Of a stretch of 64,000 bases of DNA, positions 32,905-43,606 are shown one piece after another. The notes beneath the pieces are model-generated. The model was not told the DNA's origin and made no database searches. It saw nothing but the letters and a program-made list of their open reading frames with translations. Both the position numbers and the translations under genes were made by a program. The stretch's first letter is position 1; the number at the start of each line of letters is the position of its first letter. The DNA is taken from contig JBLDXI010000011.1 of assembly GCA_047495785.1 (NCBI GenBank), forward strand, positions 1,302,001-1,366,000, read 5' to 3'. Source of the DNA: Lepidodermella squamata. Its lineage: Eukaryota > Gastrotricha.

Positions 32905-33556
32905 ATTAATATATATATTAAAAAAATGCAAAGATAAACATGTAATTTCAATATTTTTTTGATTTTTCTAAAGCATTTTTTATACCTTGTTGTTTCGATC
33001 GATCCAATATTTTTACCTGTGATCCGTCCGACTTATTTGTGCTCAAAATTTTACTATTTTTGTTAGCGATTTCTTGTTGATAACCTTTTTGTGATAATAA
33101 ACTCGAACGCGAATTTGTTGAAAATGGGCCATATTCATACAATTTTCTGAAAATTTAAATTTAGAAATTTAAAATGACATAAAATGGAAAAAGGAAGTTG
33201 AAGCTTTCAAATATTTAAATCGTTTTCATAGTCGATTTTCGAATATTTTTTGTGTGATGAATTTCAGGGTGTAAATATTTCCAAAATTTCTGAATTTTTT
33301 TCTCGATTATCGGTTTCGGTTTTTTCCTCCTTGATCGATAATGATGCGCCTTACCACCCTGGAATTTTAGGTTTTTGTTGCATGATGCCCTGGGGCATGC
33401 AAAAATTGTCATATTTTGGGAAAATCACTGATTTGTAGAATCGCTACTTAAAATCGATATTGATTCTGTAAGCTGCATCAATTTTGAATATTTTGGGAAA
33501 TTAATGAAAAATTGTTTCGAATTAAATAATTATCTAGGTTTTTAAAGAATCCTTTT

Positions 33557-34206
33557 ATGAAACGATGTTCGCCGGAATCATCGGCAAATTACGCGATCGT
33601 CCGTTGCATCGATTTCGATCAACGATCTGCCGATAGAAATTCTCTTCGACATTTTCCTAAAATTTCTAAAATTTTCCGATTGGAAAAATTGCGTTCTGGT
33701 ATGCCGGAAATGGAACAATATAATCGATTCTGATGAAATGCTCGCAGCTCGTTGGAAACAGGAATTTAGCCTGAATCGCGAGAAACCAATCGATTTTCCC
33801 CGTGATACAAACGTCTTTACAAATTGGCGAAAAATTCAAAAAATTAACGGCAGCTTTTTCTCGAAAAAAAGGAGAAAAAACCCGTGGAAAATTATATGGC
33901 GTGTTTAGACTCGAATTTCGCGCCTGTTCCGACGAAAGCCAAATTTTGTGACGTCGCGTTTGTCATGCCTGAATTGCCTCGAGATGCTCGCTACATCATA
34001 TTCTACTGCAAGGCTGATGATTGCAGGCGGAATAGTGTTTTGCTGCCCTGGCCGATTTGAAAGCGATTTTTTCTGCTGATCGAGAGGAGGAGCGGTGATG
34101 ACGAACAGGAGGAATTGAATAATTATTACCACCTCGGCTATGATAGCGATTCGGAGGGCGACAATCGGTTGCGCTATGATGATGACGATTACGCGATTGA
34201 CATATG
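33557..34206 (+). pseudogene. F-box pseudogene, two internal deletions and a frameshift
   Basis: The ATG at 33557 opens in the wrong frame relative to the F-box (SISINDLPIEILFDIFLKFL) that begins about 50 nt later, so a small indel broke the start. After S-F-F-S-K the frame jumps directly to P-V-E-N-Y-M-A-C-L-D-S-N-F, losing about 300 nt of the middle; an A-rich stretch with GAGAAAAAACCC flanks the joint. In the WLPWPSQ region a 13 nt deletion between two TGGCCGA copies turns the frame into a stop (LLPWPI*). Still carries the shared TCTAG acceptor 18 nt before the ATG. Clearly dead. Confidence 0.85.
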
Positions 34207-34402
34207 AGGCATTTTTTGCTCTGTAAATTTCAATTTTGAAAACGCTAAAGGAAATACCCCGTTTTGTCGATCTTGAAAAATGTGATATTAACATTTTTAT
34301 TTTCAAAAATACATTTGTAACTATTTTTCGATCCTATTTTCTCGGAAAATGGCACCTTAATTTGCTTGATTTTTTTTTAGATTTCTTAATTTTAAAATTT
34401 TA

Positions 34403-34492
34403 GAAAATTTTGCTGTCGCTCATCCGAGGCCGAAACCTGTTTCTATCAAAGATTCGCCAGCCGAAATTAAGAGTATTATTTTAATTTTCTGA
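34403..34492 (+). pseudogene. F-box N-terminal relic
   Basis: Thirty codons align with the start of the F-box gene at 41308: ENFAVAHPRPKPVSIKDSPA here against KFAVAYRRPRR-SPINDLPP there, ending in TTC TGA. The rest of the gene is gone. It is preceded by TTTTAG as in intact members. Confidence 0.65.
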
Positions 34493-34974
34493 TGCTTGAA
34501 AAATAAGACGGGATTTTTGTACAATTTACATATTCCCTCAGAAAATTCGCCTTTTTCTCGGAACCGTATTTTCTTAATCAGATCGGTCTATATCTCTTTA
34601 GAAGATGTATATTTCAGCTCGACAATCAAAAATTGGTTCAATTTTCGCGATTTCAGACCGATCTAAATAATCCGGCTTTGAGAATCTGGATTTTTAACCT
34701 GTACAATTTCAATTGGAAACATAAACTAGGAACATTTTAAATCATGAATAATTTAACAGTCATATTAACTAGAAGCGACTTATATTTCGGGTCTTTTTAG
34801 ATCCATTTTGCCTTTATACAACGGTTTTTATAAACTGGATTTTTTATAGTTTAATTAGCAGAGGGATTGAACGGCTCTCATCAAATCTATCTTGATAAGG
34901 AATTTAAATTGGCAAAATTTGGTGTGGCATCGATGGCCAAGACAAAATTTGATATTTTTTAGGAGTTTGTAAAA

Positions 34975-35727
34975 ATGAGGCGACGTTCACGCAAATCGGC
35001 CAAATGTAAGAAAACTGCCGTTGAAACTGCTGTTGGTGGAATTTCAATCAACGATCTGCCGAAAGAAATTCTTTTCGAAATTTTCCTAAAATTCCTGAAA
35101 TTTTCTGATTGGAAAAATTGCGTGCTGGTTTGCCGAAAATGGAAGAATTTAATCGACTCGGATGCGATGATCGCAGCTCGTTGGAAGCAAGAATTTAGTC
35201 GCCATCTCAATAAACCATTGGACTCTCCCCACGATTTGAAAGTCTTTACAAATTGGCGAAAAATTCAAAAGAAACGCAGCAGTTTTTTCTCAAAGGATGG
35301 CCTAGTTATAGAGGAATTACACCCGTCCCTAAAACCCATCTATGTGTGGTACGAAGCCGTTAGCGATGAAGATTTTCTACTCTACAACAAATTGTCAAAA
35401 TTTGAAAAAGCCGCGAAATCATTGGCTAGACATCGGAAAAAAATCGTTAATCGAATAAGCTTTTTAGAAACGGACGTGGGCACATTCTGGCTGGTCGACC
35501 TTGAGAAAGTAATCCCCGGTTTCTCATCATTGGCGAATTTGGTGAAAATTCTGAAATTTCCCCTCGTTATCGGACGATTCAGCTACAAAAATGAGAGGAA
35601 ACCCGTTGAAAAATTGCTGGCTTGCCTGGACTCGAATTTCAAATCAATTCCTTTTGAGGCGATTTTTCATGAAATTGCAATTTTCATGTCTGAATTACCC
35701 GAAAATTGCCGTTATATTATGGTATAA
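34975..35727 (+). CDS. F-box protein 4, short C-terminus
   Basis: Single exon, 250 aa. Basic start (MRRRSRKSAKCKK), F-box about residues 23-65 (GISINDLPKEILFEIFLKFL, W-K-N-C-V-L-V-C-R-K-W), R-W-K-Q-E-F, then W-R-K-I-Q-K and F-F-S-K-D-G-L, a variable middle, W-L-V-D-L-E-K-V-I-P-G-F-S, F-P-L-V-I-G-R-F and A-C-L-D-S-N-F. It stops just after E-N-C-R-Y-I-M-V, so the WLPWPSQ block and acidic tail present in its closest relative (40193-41122) are missing. GATATTTTTTAG lies 12 nt before the ATG. The truncation is at the end of the conserved domain and may be tolerated; function uncertain. Confidence 0.75.
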   Translation: MRRRSRKSAKCKKTAVETAVGGISINDLPKEILFEIFLKFLKFSDWKNCVLVCRKWKNLIDSDAMIAARWKQEFSRHLNKPLDSPHDLKVFTNWRKIQKKRSSFFSKDGLVIEELHPSLKPIYVWYEAVSDEDFLLYNKLSKFEKAAKSLARHRKKIVNRISFLETDVGTFWLVDLEKVIPGFSSLANLVKILKFPLVIGRFSYKNERKPVEKLLACLDSNFKSIPFEAIFHEIAIFMSELPENCRYIMV

Positions 35728-37147
35728 TATATCTAACCATTTTTTCCTCCTAATGTCATGACTTATTTCGAATTTATTAATTGAATTTTTTAAACCTGAG
35801 CAACCTTAATGAAAAGAGAGCAAGAATCGCGACAAATTCCACAGGTCCACCACCTCGGGATAAATTGAAAATTGAGGTTCATTTATTTCAATTTTTAATT
35901 TTTCGTACATATTATTTCTGTATAACAAAATCACATTTCGTTCCTATTTTTAATTTAATTCCAGCTGAAAACGTAAAGGAAATTCCAGCGGACTAATTTT
36001 TTGGTTTTTCAAAACAAAAAACGGGATTCCGAAATCTTAGCCAATTTTTCCGCGTGAAATAGGTAGTTATTAGCGAAGGGCCCTAACAACCCTAACAACG
36101 AAATTTGGAAAAACTCCAAAATTGACCTAAACCTAACCGTGAACCCTATAACCAAGCCCTAGCCTTAAACCTGAATCTTTATTTCAACCCCTAACCCCAA
36201 CTCTTAATTTTGCTGAAAAACACAATTTTATGAAAAAAATATGTATGAAAGAACGCTTCGTAAGAATTATCTCCCAAAGTTGGCGATTTTTGCCCTCATC
36301 AATGAACCTTACGACCCTGTGATTTTTGCTTTATAGTTAACTGGAACCTGGAACCCTTTAAGATACCTTTTAATCGCTTGGCGAGGGTTGCAAGACTTAC
36401 TTTTGCCTGAGATAGAATAGAACAGGAATTCGATGGATTGCCCGCGTGTGTGTTAAATTTAGTTCGAACAGCAATCCTTCGTCTAGAGTCTAGAAGCCTG
36501 CAAGTCTACAAGTCTGAACACGAATCTACTCTGTTTAGTATTAATAGGCCGGATCGGCGCTGGCTAGTATTGACGTCACTGCATAGTGTTAGGCAGAACA
36601 ATAGCCACATACGATACCGGCGCTAAAACCTTCATGCCTTTCTCGTGTAATAACGTGCCGTCATGCTTGGACGGTTTGTGTGAATCAAGTGTTTAAGTAG
36701 ATTTTCCGCCTAATATTGTAAATTTTGCTTTCAGGAATGCTGATAGTAGGTATAGGTAGAAATAACTAATTTTCCTATAAAAGCTATACTTGAAATTGAT
36801 ATCGGATATGAAGGAAACTGTTTACTAAAATCGCCTAATTCGCTTTTTAAATCTTTCGGCTAGATAAAATTAGATTAAAGGACACCCAGAAACTCGAACA
36901 ACTTTATTTCTAGAAACTTGATGACTTGGATCGGAACACAGAATTTACGGCTAGCATTTGAGTAATCCTCGGAAGGTCGATATTAAAAATTACCATCAAG
37001 TTGAGCATAATAACCTGGATTAGGTTCGTTCAATTCATTGATTTTAAATTATTTTGGAAAATTATTTGATAATTCTGTGAATATTATCGTCTTGTCCCCA
37101 ATGCCGCATTGACAATTTTTAGAATTTTACTGTAAAAATTCCCTGCT
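35728..37147. repeat. Intergenic with telomere-like CCCTAAC tract
   Basis: 36075-36200 is enriched in CCCTAAC, CCTAAC and CCCTAA units, imperfect and interspersed, reminiscent of degenerate TTAGGG telomere sequence. A degraded family 1 fragment lies near 36765-36830. No gene. Confidence 0.4.
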
Positions 37148-37996
37148 ATGGATCGATGCCAGCCAGGCTTGGTGGCGGCATCATTATCCGTTGCTTCAAT
37201 TTCAATCAACGATCTGCCGACGGACATTCTTTTCGATATTTTCCTGAAATTCCTGAAATTTTCAGATTGGAAAAATTGCGTTCTGGTTTGCCGGAAATGG
37301 AACAATATAATCGATTCGGATGCGATGATCGCAGCTCGTTGGAAACAGGAATTTAGTCGTTATCTCAAAATGCGATTCGTTTCTCCCCAGGAGAATCCCC
37401 AAGAGAAATCAGTTGATACAACGTATTTTACAAATTGGCGGAAAATTCAAAAATTCAACGGCAGCTTTTTCTCGAAAAATGGCCTAATTCTAGACCATTT
37501 GGACCCTAACGAGATCGACTTCTCGGGCAATGACGTGATTACAATTGACGCCGCCATAAAATTACTGGGTCAAAATCGCGAAAAGGTCATCCATCCAATC
37601 AGTCTTTTGAGATTCCACACGAACGATTATTGGCTGATCGACCTTGAGAAAGTAATCCCCGGCTTTTCGCTAGCAGATCTGTTAAAAAACCTGGAATTTC
37701 CCCTCGTCTGCAGATATTGCAATTGTAATTATACAATGAGAAAGCCTGTTACAGATTTTCTGGTGTGTTTAGACTCGAATTTCGTGCTCGTTCTCATGTC
37801 CACTTTTTGTGACGGCAGCACTTTTGCCATGCTTGACTTGGATCGAGATTCTCGCTACTTGTTAATACATGATAGCACGTTTTCTAGTTTATGGCTGCCC
37901 TGGCTGAGCCAGTTGGACGAATTTAAAAAGTTTAATAATCTATTAATATGGCCGCGGCATTACAGACACTTATTTTCGAAGCCGTCTTTGCCGTAA
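37148..37996 (+). CDS. F-box protein 5, altered tail
   Basis: Single exon, 282 aa. N-terminus is not the usual MKR-S/L but MDRCQPGLVAA. F-box about residues 17-60 (SINDLPTDILFDIFLKFLKF, VCRKWNNIIDS). A short insertion precedes the FTNWRKIQK motif. Core motifs are present: Y-W-L-I-D-L-E-K-V-I-P-G-F-S, F-P-L-V, V-C-L-D-S-N-F and W-L-P-W-L-S-Q. After that, the acidic tail is replaced by a basic aromatic end (WPRHYRHLFSKPSLP), which suggests a frameshift in the tail. Acceptor-like ATTTTTAG lies 25 nt before the ATG. Otherwise intact. Confidence 0.75.
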   Translation: MDRCQPGLVAASLSVASISINDLPTDILFDIFLKFLKFSDWKNCVLVCRKWNNIIDSDAMIAARWKQEFSRYLKMRFVSPQENPQEKSVDTTYFTNWRKIQKFNGSFFSKNGLILDHLDPNEIDFSGNDVITIDAAIKLLGQNREKVIHPISLLRFHTNDYWLIDLEKVIPGFSLADLLKNLEFPLVCRYCNCNYTMRKPVTDFLVCLDSNFVLVLMSTFCDGSTFAMLDLDRDSRYLLIHDSTFSSLWLPWLSQLDEFKKFNNLLIWPRHYRHLFSKPSLP

Positions 37997-40192
37997 AATC
38001 GACGTCGAACAAGAGCTGTTAGGGTCAAATCACACGTCTGGGGGCAAAAATATGCCGATACAGCCGACTTTAATATCGGCTCTAGTACATTTCTACAGTG
38101 AAAATCAAAAGTTCCGCACGGTCAGGAATTTGTTGAGTTGAAGCTAAAAATATCTCACACGCGCCCGAACTATTTTTAGCTCCAAGCTTGGGTTAAACTC
38201 AGCTTAAAATAAAAAGTGTAACTCGGACAGACCAAGAAGTTTTAATGGTTATAAAAATATGAATATTCATAATGTGCTAATTAATATTCCGAAGCCCTCA
38301 AAGTGCTCAAATTTTTCTGAAATGTTTGGCACTAACAATGTCCTAGTTTCATGCCATCTCATGAGTATATTAATTTTTTTAAAACTATCCCCTTTCCTTG
38401 GATCTATTTTTGGAGCTCGTGCAAAAGGCGTAATTTTGGTCCGTTTTGCAGGAGATAAACAGCCTCAACTCGCACGTGCGAAAAACTTCAACTAGCGTCG
38501 CCTCAATTCCACAGTGCGGATCTTTTGATTGCCACTGTATATGTCGTACCGTAAAAGGCGATTTCTCCCAATTGCCAATTGAGGTATCTCAATGAGCAAT
38601 CCGAATCGTTCCCAACGTCATTTTCAGTTATTTTAAGAAGTTTTAAGAATATGGAAACCAAACAACGTTGCAGAATCGCCCTTCGCCTATCCAGCAGATA
38701 CCATTTTCCCTAATAACTTGTATGGTATCTGCGTGTTTTATGAGTTTTTAAAAAGTTGGCGGATTTTCGCTGTAACTGTTATTGGGCCTCCTCGGCCCAT
38801 CTAAACTCTTTAGTAGTCTGTTAGCAGACCAATCGATAGGGCTCTGTGATATGTGCTAGGTTTTTATTCAATAACCTGAAGACTGATGAAAACAAAAGAC
38901 GAAAAGCAATTTTCAGATTGCTCATTGAGATACCTCAATCGGCAATTGGGAGGATTGCCTTTAACGATACGACATATACTTATGCAGGATAAAGACGACT
39001 TTTCACATGTGACTTCTACGTCACATGACTATTCACGAATAAAGTCAGCTTTATGTTCGAAAATCACGTTGTGGATGAAACTAGCTCTAAGTCTATCGTA
39101 TAAACTAGCTGAGATCAGAGAGAATTTTTTTATTCGCAACAAAAAATGGCCGAAAATGAGTGAAAAGTGGGGTTTTGCGAAAATGTAGACATCGCGAAAT
39201 TTTGATGCCGCTTTGAAGGTCAATAAACGAGCAGTCGATCGTCGATAAAAAATAGGTTGATATTCATCAGGGTTACAGAGAAAATGGGCTTCAAAGTTTG
39301 GGAGTGGCAATTCCTAATTTCGAACAATGCGCACTTGAAATATTTGAGTTTTTATTACCAGCATTAGAATTCCCTCACGCGAAAAATTCTGATGTCATTT
39401 TTTTCATGCGCTGTCGACATTTCTTAGGGTAATCTGAGGTGAGGAATCTTGCTATATATTCAAACATTTTGTTAGGATCAAGCTAGTGTGTCTAGGACAA
39501 CCCGAATCAATGACACTTTCCTGGACATCTCTGGAATTTTCCGTATTTTAAGGCGGATCTCAAATTTGAAAATTTAAAATCCTTAAAATTTAAGAGAAAA
39601 ACTGAGCAGAGACATCCAAGAATCGTTCCTCTTCAAGTCAACGCACGTTTTGCCATTTGCTGGAAAATACAGAAAATACGCCAAAGAGAGACAAAGTCAC
39701 GCCCGAAAAATTTTAGAAAAATTCGAAAAGTCACAATAATAGTAATCGAGTATGTGACTTGTTGATGGGATTAAAAAAGGATTTAAAAACCCGGAAAACC
39801 CCGATGGTAACTGGTTCGGTAATATTCGTATTTTTTCCGGTTAGACCAAATGAGGTTCCAGCGCTAAAATTAAGCGACGTGGCACCAATATTCCGATTCT
39901 TCAAGAGTTCGGCTCATTCGCCTATTAATTGATACTGATGCCCTCCCTGAGCCTAGGATTTCAATTTCAGCTACATGATGACCTAAGGTATGTAGAAAAT
40001 TGGCCGTCTTGCCTGTTGGTTTTGCCGGAAATAGTACTTATTTCTTGAAGGATATTTTCAGAATTTGAATTTTGTTATAAAGAAAATCTCGGAACGTTAT
40101 TTCATCGTAGATTTTAGAACGTGCAATTTTTTTTTAATTATTCGAAAAGGAATTTCAATATTTTTGTAGGTTATTAAAAAATAACTCGCATC
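37997..40192. repeat. Intergenic with inverted repeat and repeat fragments
   Basis: Holds a pair of inverted arms at 38531-38608 and 38903-38985 (separate entry), a family 2 copy at about 39785-39850 and fragments of family 1 near 39855-39985. Open frames at 38259-38495 and 38886-39310 are short, overlap repeats and lack signatures. No gene supported. Confidence 0.45.
38531..38985. repeat. Inverted-repeat element with ~80 bp arms
   Basis: Arm 1 contains TATATGTCGTA, CTCCCAATTGCC and TTGAGGTATCTCAATGAGCA; arm 2 contains the reverse complements TGCTCATTGAGATACCTCAA, GGCAATTGGGAG and TACGACATATA in mirrored order. About 295 bp separate the arms. TTGAGGTATCTCAA is itself a palindrome. Consistent with a foldback or MITE-type element; no target-site duplication resolved. 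Confidence 0.6.
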
Positions 40193-41122
40193 ATGAAGCG
40201 AAGTTTACGCGAATCGTCGGCAAAATTGAGGAAAACTGCCGTTGAAACTGTTGTTGGTAGAATGTCAATCAACGATCTGCCGATTGAAATTCTCTTCGAT
40301 ATTTTCCTGAAATTCTTGAAATTTTCCGATTGGAGAAACTGCGTTCTGGTCTGCCGAAAATGGAACAATATAATCGATTCGGATGCGATGATTACAGCTC
40401 GTTGGAAACAGGAATTTAGTCGTCATCTCAAAAAACCATTAAATTTCCCCCACGATATGAACGTTTTTACAAATTGGCGAAAAATTCAAAAGAAACCGCG
40501 CAGTTTTTTCTCGAACGATGGCCTGGAAATTAGCCCGTCCCTAGAGCCCATCCATTTGTGGTATTATGTCGATAGCGATGAAGATTTTCTACTCGACCAG
40601 AAATTGTCTAAAATTGGAGAAGCCGTGAAATCAATCGTTAAAAATCGCGAAAAAATCGTCGACCGAATCAGCCATTTAGAGGTGGACGAGGGGAAATTCT
40701 GGCTGATCGACTTAGAGAAAGTGATCCCCGGCTATTCACTGGCGAATTTGGTGAAAATTCTGAAATTTCCCCTCGTTATCGGACGTTTCAGTTACAAAAA
40801 TGAGAAAAAACCCGCCGAAAAATTGCTGGCTTGCCTTGACTCGAATTTCAAATCAATTCATTTCGAGGCGATTTTTCACGAAATCGCATTTTTCATGTCT
40901 GAATTACCCAAAAATTGCCGTTATATTTTGGTCCATTGCAAATTGGACTATTTTGGACATACCAGTTTGTGGCTGCCCTGGCCGAGCCAGTTGGACGGCT
41001 TGAAATCGTTATTTTCCCGCGAGCGAGGGTGGGAGGAGAGTGATGAAGAGGAAATGAAGCAATATGGCGAGTTCCCTTACGAGGATTATTCATTCGGATT
41101 CAGCTTGGCATATGGAAGTTGA
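40193..41122 (+). CDS. F-box protein 6
   Basis: Single exon, 309 aa, closest to the truncated copy at 34975. MKRSLRESSAKLRK basic start; F-box about residues 23-66 (SINDLPIEILFDIFLKFLKF). The full set of array motifs is present: F-F-S-N-D-G-L, F-W-L-I-D-L-E-K-V-I-P-G-Y-S, F-P-L-V-I-G-R-F, A-C-L-D-S-N-F, N-C-R-Y-I-L-V and W-L-P-W-P-S-Q. The tail is acidic (EESDEEEMKQ) and ends FGFSLAYGS, possibly a decayed form of the FGFCSSC ending seen in two other members. ATTTTTGTAG lies 23 nt before the ATG. Probable SCF substrate adaptor. Confidence 0.8.
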   Translation: MKRSLRESSAKLRKTAVETVVGRMSINDLPIEILFDIFLKFLKFSDWRNCVLVCRKWNNIIDSDAMITARWKQEFSRHLKKPLNFPHDMNVFTNWRKIQKKPRSFFSNDGLEISPSLEPIHLWYYVDSDEDFLLDQKLSKIGEAVKSIVKNREKIVDRISHLEVDEGKFWLIDLEKVIPGYSLANLVKILKFPLVIGRFSYKNEKKPAEKLLACLDSNFKSIHFEAIFHEIAFFMSELPKNCRYILVHCKLDYFGHTSLWLPWPSQLDGLKSLFSRERGWEESDEEEMKQYGEFPYEDYSFGFSLAYGS

Positions 41123-41307
41123 AGTGGAAAAAAATGCAAAATTTCAAACTCACAAATGTGATATGTAATATTTTTTTTAACATTTTTGTAACTTTTCGCT
41201 CCTATTTTCATGTAAAATTGAAGTCGAATGCGATCTGGTTTTAATTTTTTGAAAATTTTCTGAATTTTGAATTTTTAGAAATTCGGAAATGAATTTTAAT
41301 TTTCAAA

Positions 41308-42255
41308 ATGAAGCGAGCAACACCGAATTTTAGGGATGAACCGCGAAAATTTGCAGTCGCTTATCGAAGGCCGAGACGTTCTCCAATCAACGATTTACCA
41401 CCCGAAATTTTGAGCGAAATATTTTTGAAACTGAAAAAATTGAGCCACTGGCTATCTTGCATGTTGGTCTGCCGAAAATGGTACCAAGTTATCGATTCCG
41501 ACCAAATGATAGCAGCTCGATGGCACAAAGAATTTCCGAATTTTTTGAACGCGAAAAATTTTGGCGATTGGAGACATTTTCAAAAATCGAATCCCGACTA
41601 TTTCCAAACTTGTGGCCTAACTTTGGACAGATCGAAATTTCACGAAATTTCATTTTCAAACCCAGGTTTCCCAGCTAACGTGCATCCATACGAATTTCCT
41701 CCTCATGCAAATGTGAAAAATCTTCAGAGGCGAATTAAAAACGGTGAAAATCGATCGATTATCGATTTAAATTCGATCAATCACATAAAAATGTATGGCA
41801 ATTATTATTGGCTGATCGATTTCGAAAAAGTTGCGCCGAATTTTTCTCTCGCGAATTTGCTATCGAATTTGAAATTTCCGTTAGCAATCGGCCTCTTCGA
41901 TTATGAAACATCGCCGGGCGATCTTCGAAGGTTCTTTTCATTTTTGAACTCGAATTTTGAAGAATTACAGTTTGAAATGGAATTTTTTGAAACGGCCTGG
42001 ATTTTGCATGATTTTCCGGCTACTTGCCGTTATGTGATGTTCTACGAAAATATGTTGCATTCCACTCATATCTGGCTTGCTTGGCCCAGTCAGCTGGATG
42101 ATTTACGAGAGATGTTCCTTTGTGTAAGGGACGAGCTGCAAAGAATGGCAGACGAAGAGGACAAAATTCTAGAAGAGGAAGAACGCAGTGAAGATGAAGA
42201 ATTGCTTCGACCTTTCTACGATGAGGAATTGGATGAAAACGTCAAGAAGATATGA
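41308..42255 (+). CDS. F-box protein 7, most diverged intact core member
   Basis: Single exon, 315 aa. Start MKRATPNFRDEPRKFAVAYR, F-box about residues 29-70 (PINDLPPEILSEIFLKLKKL, M-L-V-C-R-K-W-Y). Keeps R-W-H-K-E-F, Y-W-L-I-D-F-E-K-V-A-P-N-F-S-L-A-N-L, F-P-L-A-I-G, F-L-N-S-N-F (others C-L-D-S-N-F) and W-L-A-W-P-S-Q. Ends in a long acidic tail (EEDKILEEEERSEDEELL). Only 185 nt separate it from the previous stop, a very tight gap. ATTTTTAG lies 29 nt before the ATG. The relic at 34403 derives from this subfamily, so the subfamily once had more copies. Confidence 0.78.
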   Translation: MKRATPNFRDEPRKFAVAYRRPRRSPINDLPPEILSEIFLKLKKLSHWLSCMLVCRKWYQVIDSDQMIAARWHKEFPNFLNAKNFGDWRHFQKSNPDYFQTCGLTLDRSKFHEISFSNPGFPANVHPYEFPPHANVKNLQRRIKNGENRSIIDLNSINHIKMYGNYYWLIDFEKVAPNFSLANLLSNLKFPLAIGLFDYETSPGDLRRFFSFLNSNFEELQFEMEFFETAWILHDFPATCRYVMFYENMLHSTHIWLAWPSQLDDLREMFLCVRDELQRMADEEDKILEEEERSEDEELLRPFYDEELDENVKKI

Positions 42256-42691
42256 ACCGACAGGGTCGGGCTATTCGAAATACGCTTCAAAAAATTGAAA
42301 AACCGAAACTGTATCATTTGGACCTGTCAAAATAATACCCTAAAACTGACGTTTTTTGAAAATAAAATCTTTTACCGAAATATTGAAAAAAATTGAAAAA
42401 ATATGAAATCTGAAAAATCAAGTTGAGAATAATATGTTACTGGAGAAAAATCGATAATTTTTAAAGACTTTAAGAGGGAAAAGTTTCTTTCAGCGAAACA
42501 GCGTCTGAGCCAAATTTCAAAACTTGGCTTGGCACTCAGTAATATTGAACAATTAAAAAAAATATTTGTAAAATTAGGATGAAAAATTATCTAATTTTAT
42601 ATTGCAAAATGAAATTTTTTAAATATGTAAATTTCTAAAATAATTCCCTGAAAAATTGAATTTAGGCTTCGTGTTGAAATTAACTGATTCA

Positions 42692-43606
42692 ATGAAGCGG
42701 AACCTGTCGCAATCTAGCGATTCTCCTGCGAAATTAGCTAAACCCGCCGATGAAAATGTGCCTATTCCGACCAAAGACCTACCAGCCGAAATTTTGTTCG
42801 ACATTTTTTTGAAATTTCTGGACCTTTCCGATTGGAAGAATTGCGTCAGGGTCTGCCGGAAATGGAACAATTTAATCGACTCGGATGCGATGATCGCAGC
42901 TCGTTGGAAACAGGAATTCTGCCTTAATCGAAAGAAACCAGTCGAATTACCGCAAGATTCGACAGTTTTCTCGCAGTGGCGAAAAATTCAAAAAATTAGC
43001 AAAACATTTTTCGATAAATCTGGCCTTGAGCTGGACAAATATAGCTTTCTACCAAAGAATAAAATGGTCGAATTGTCGCTTTTCGGCTTCGCATCTCGGC
43101 AACAAATAAAAAATGTCGCAAGATCGCTTTGGCGAAACCGCGAAAAAATCGTCGGTCCAATCAGCCATTTGGAACTCCACGCGGAACATTTTTGGTTAAT
43201 CGACCTTGAGAACGTAATTCCCGGCTTTTCACTTGCGAATTTGGTGAAAAATCTGAAATTTCCGCTCGTTATCGGATGCTACGATTGCCGCATTGAGGAA
43301 GAACCTATGAATAGTTTCCTGGCCTGCTTGGACTCGGATTTCGATCGGGTACCTGCGAAGGCGTTATTCCGCGACGTTGCTTTTGTCATTCCCGAATTGT
43401 CTGAAAATTGCCGTTATATCCTGTTTTCTTCCGATACATGGGAGGCTGCTTACTTGTGGCTGCCCTGGCCGAGCCAGATGCCCGATTTGATGTCACGTTT
43501 CGAGGATGAGCGCGACGAACAGAAGGAACTTGAAGGTTCGGATAAAAGTGACGTGGATTCGGAATCTTATGACGATTTTTACGATGAATATTTGACGGTT
43601 TTATAA
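42692..43606 (+). CDS. F-box protein 8
   Basis: Single exon, 304 aa from the ATG at 42692 (shared MKRNLSQSS start; the frame is open upstream to 42656 without ATG). F-box about residues 25-66 starts IPTKDLPAEILFDIFLKFLD, with R-V-C-R-K-W-N. Complete C-terminal domain: F-W-L-I-D-L-E-N-V-I-P-G-F-S-L-A-N-L, F-P-L-V-I-G, A-C-L-D-S-D-F, N-C-R-Y-I-L-F, W-L-P-W-P-S-Q, then an acidic tail ending YDEYLTVL. Forms a recent pair with the next gene (same TKDLP/TKELP F-box and YLTVL end). The TTGAATTTAG acceptor is 26 nt upstream of the ATG. A Cys-rich relic (SCLSCC) lies just past the stop in another frame. Confidence 0.8.
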   Translation: MKRNLSQSSDSPAKLAKPADENVPIPTKDLPAEILFDIFLKFLDLSDWKNCVRVCRKWNNLIDSDAMIAARWKQEFCLNRKKPVELPQDSTVFSQWRKIQKISKTFFDKSGLELDKYSFLPKNKMVELSLFGFASRQQIKNVARSLWRNREKIVGPISHLELHAEHFWLIDLENVIPGFSLANLVKNLKFPLVIGCYDCRIEEEPMNSFLACLDSDFDRVPAKALFRDVAFVIPELSENCRYILFSSDTWEAAYLWLPWPSQMPDLMSRFEDERDEQKELEGSDKSDVDSESYDDFYDEYLTVL

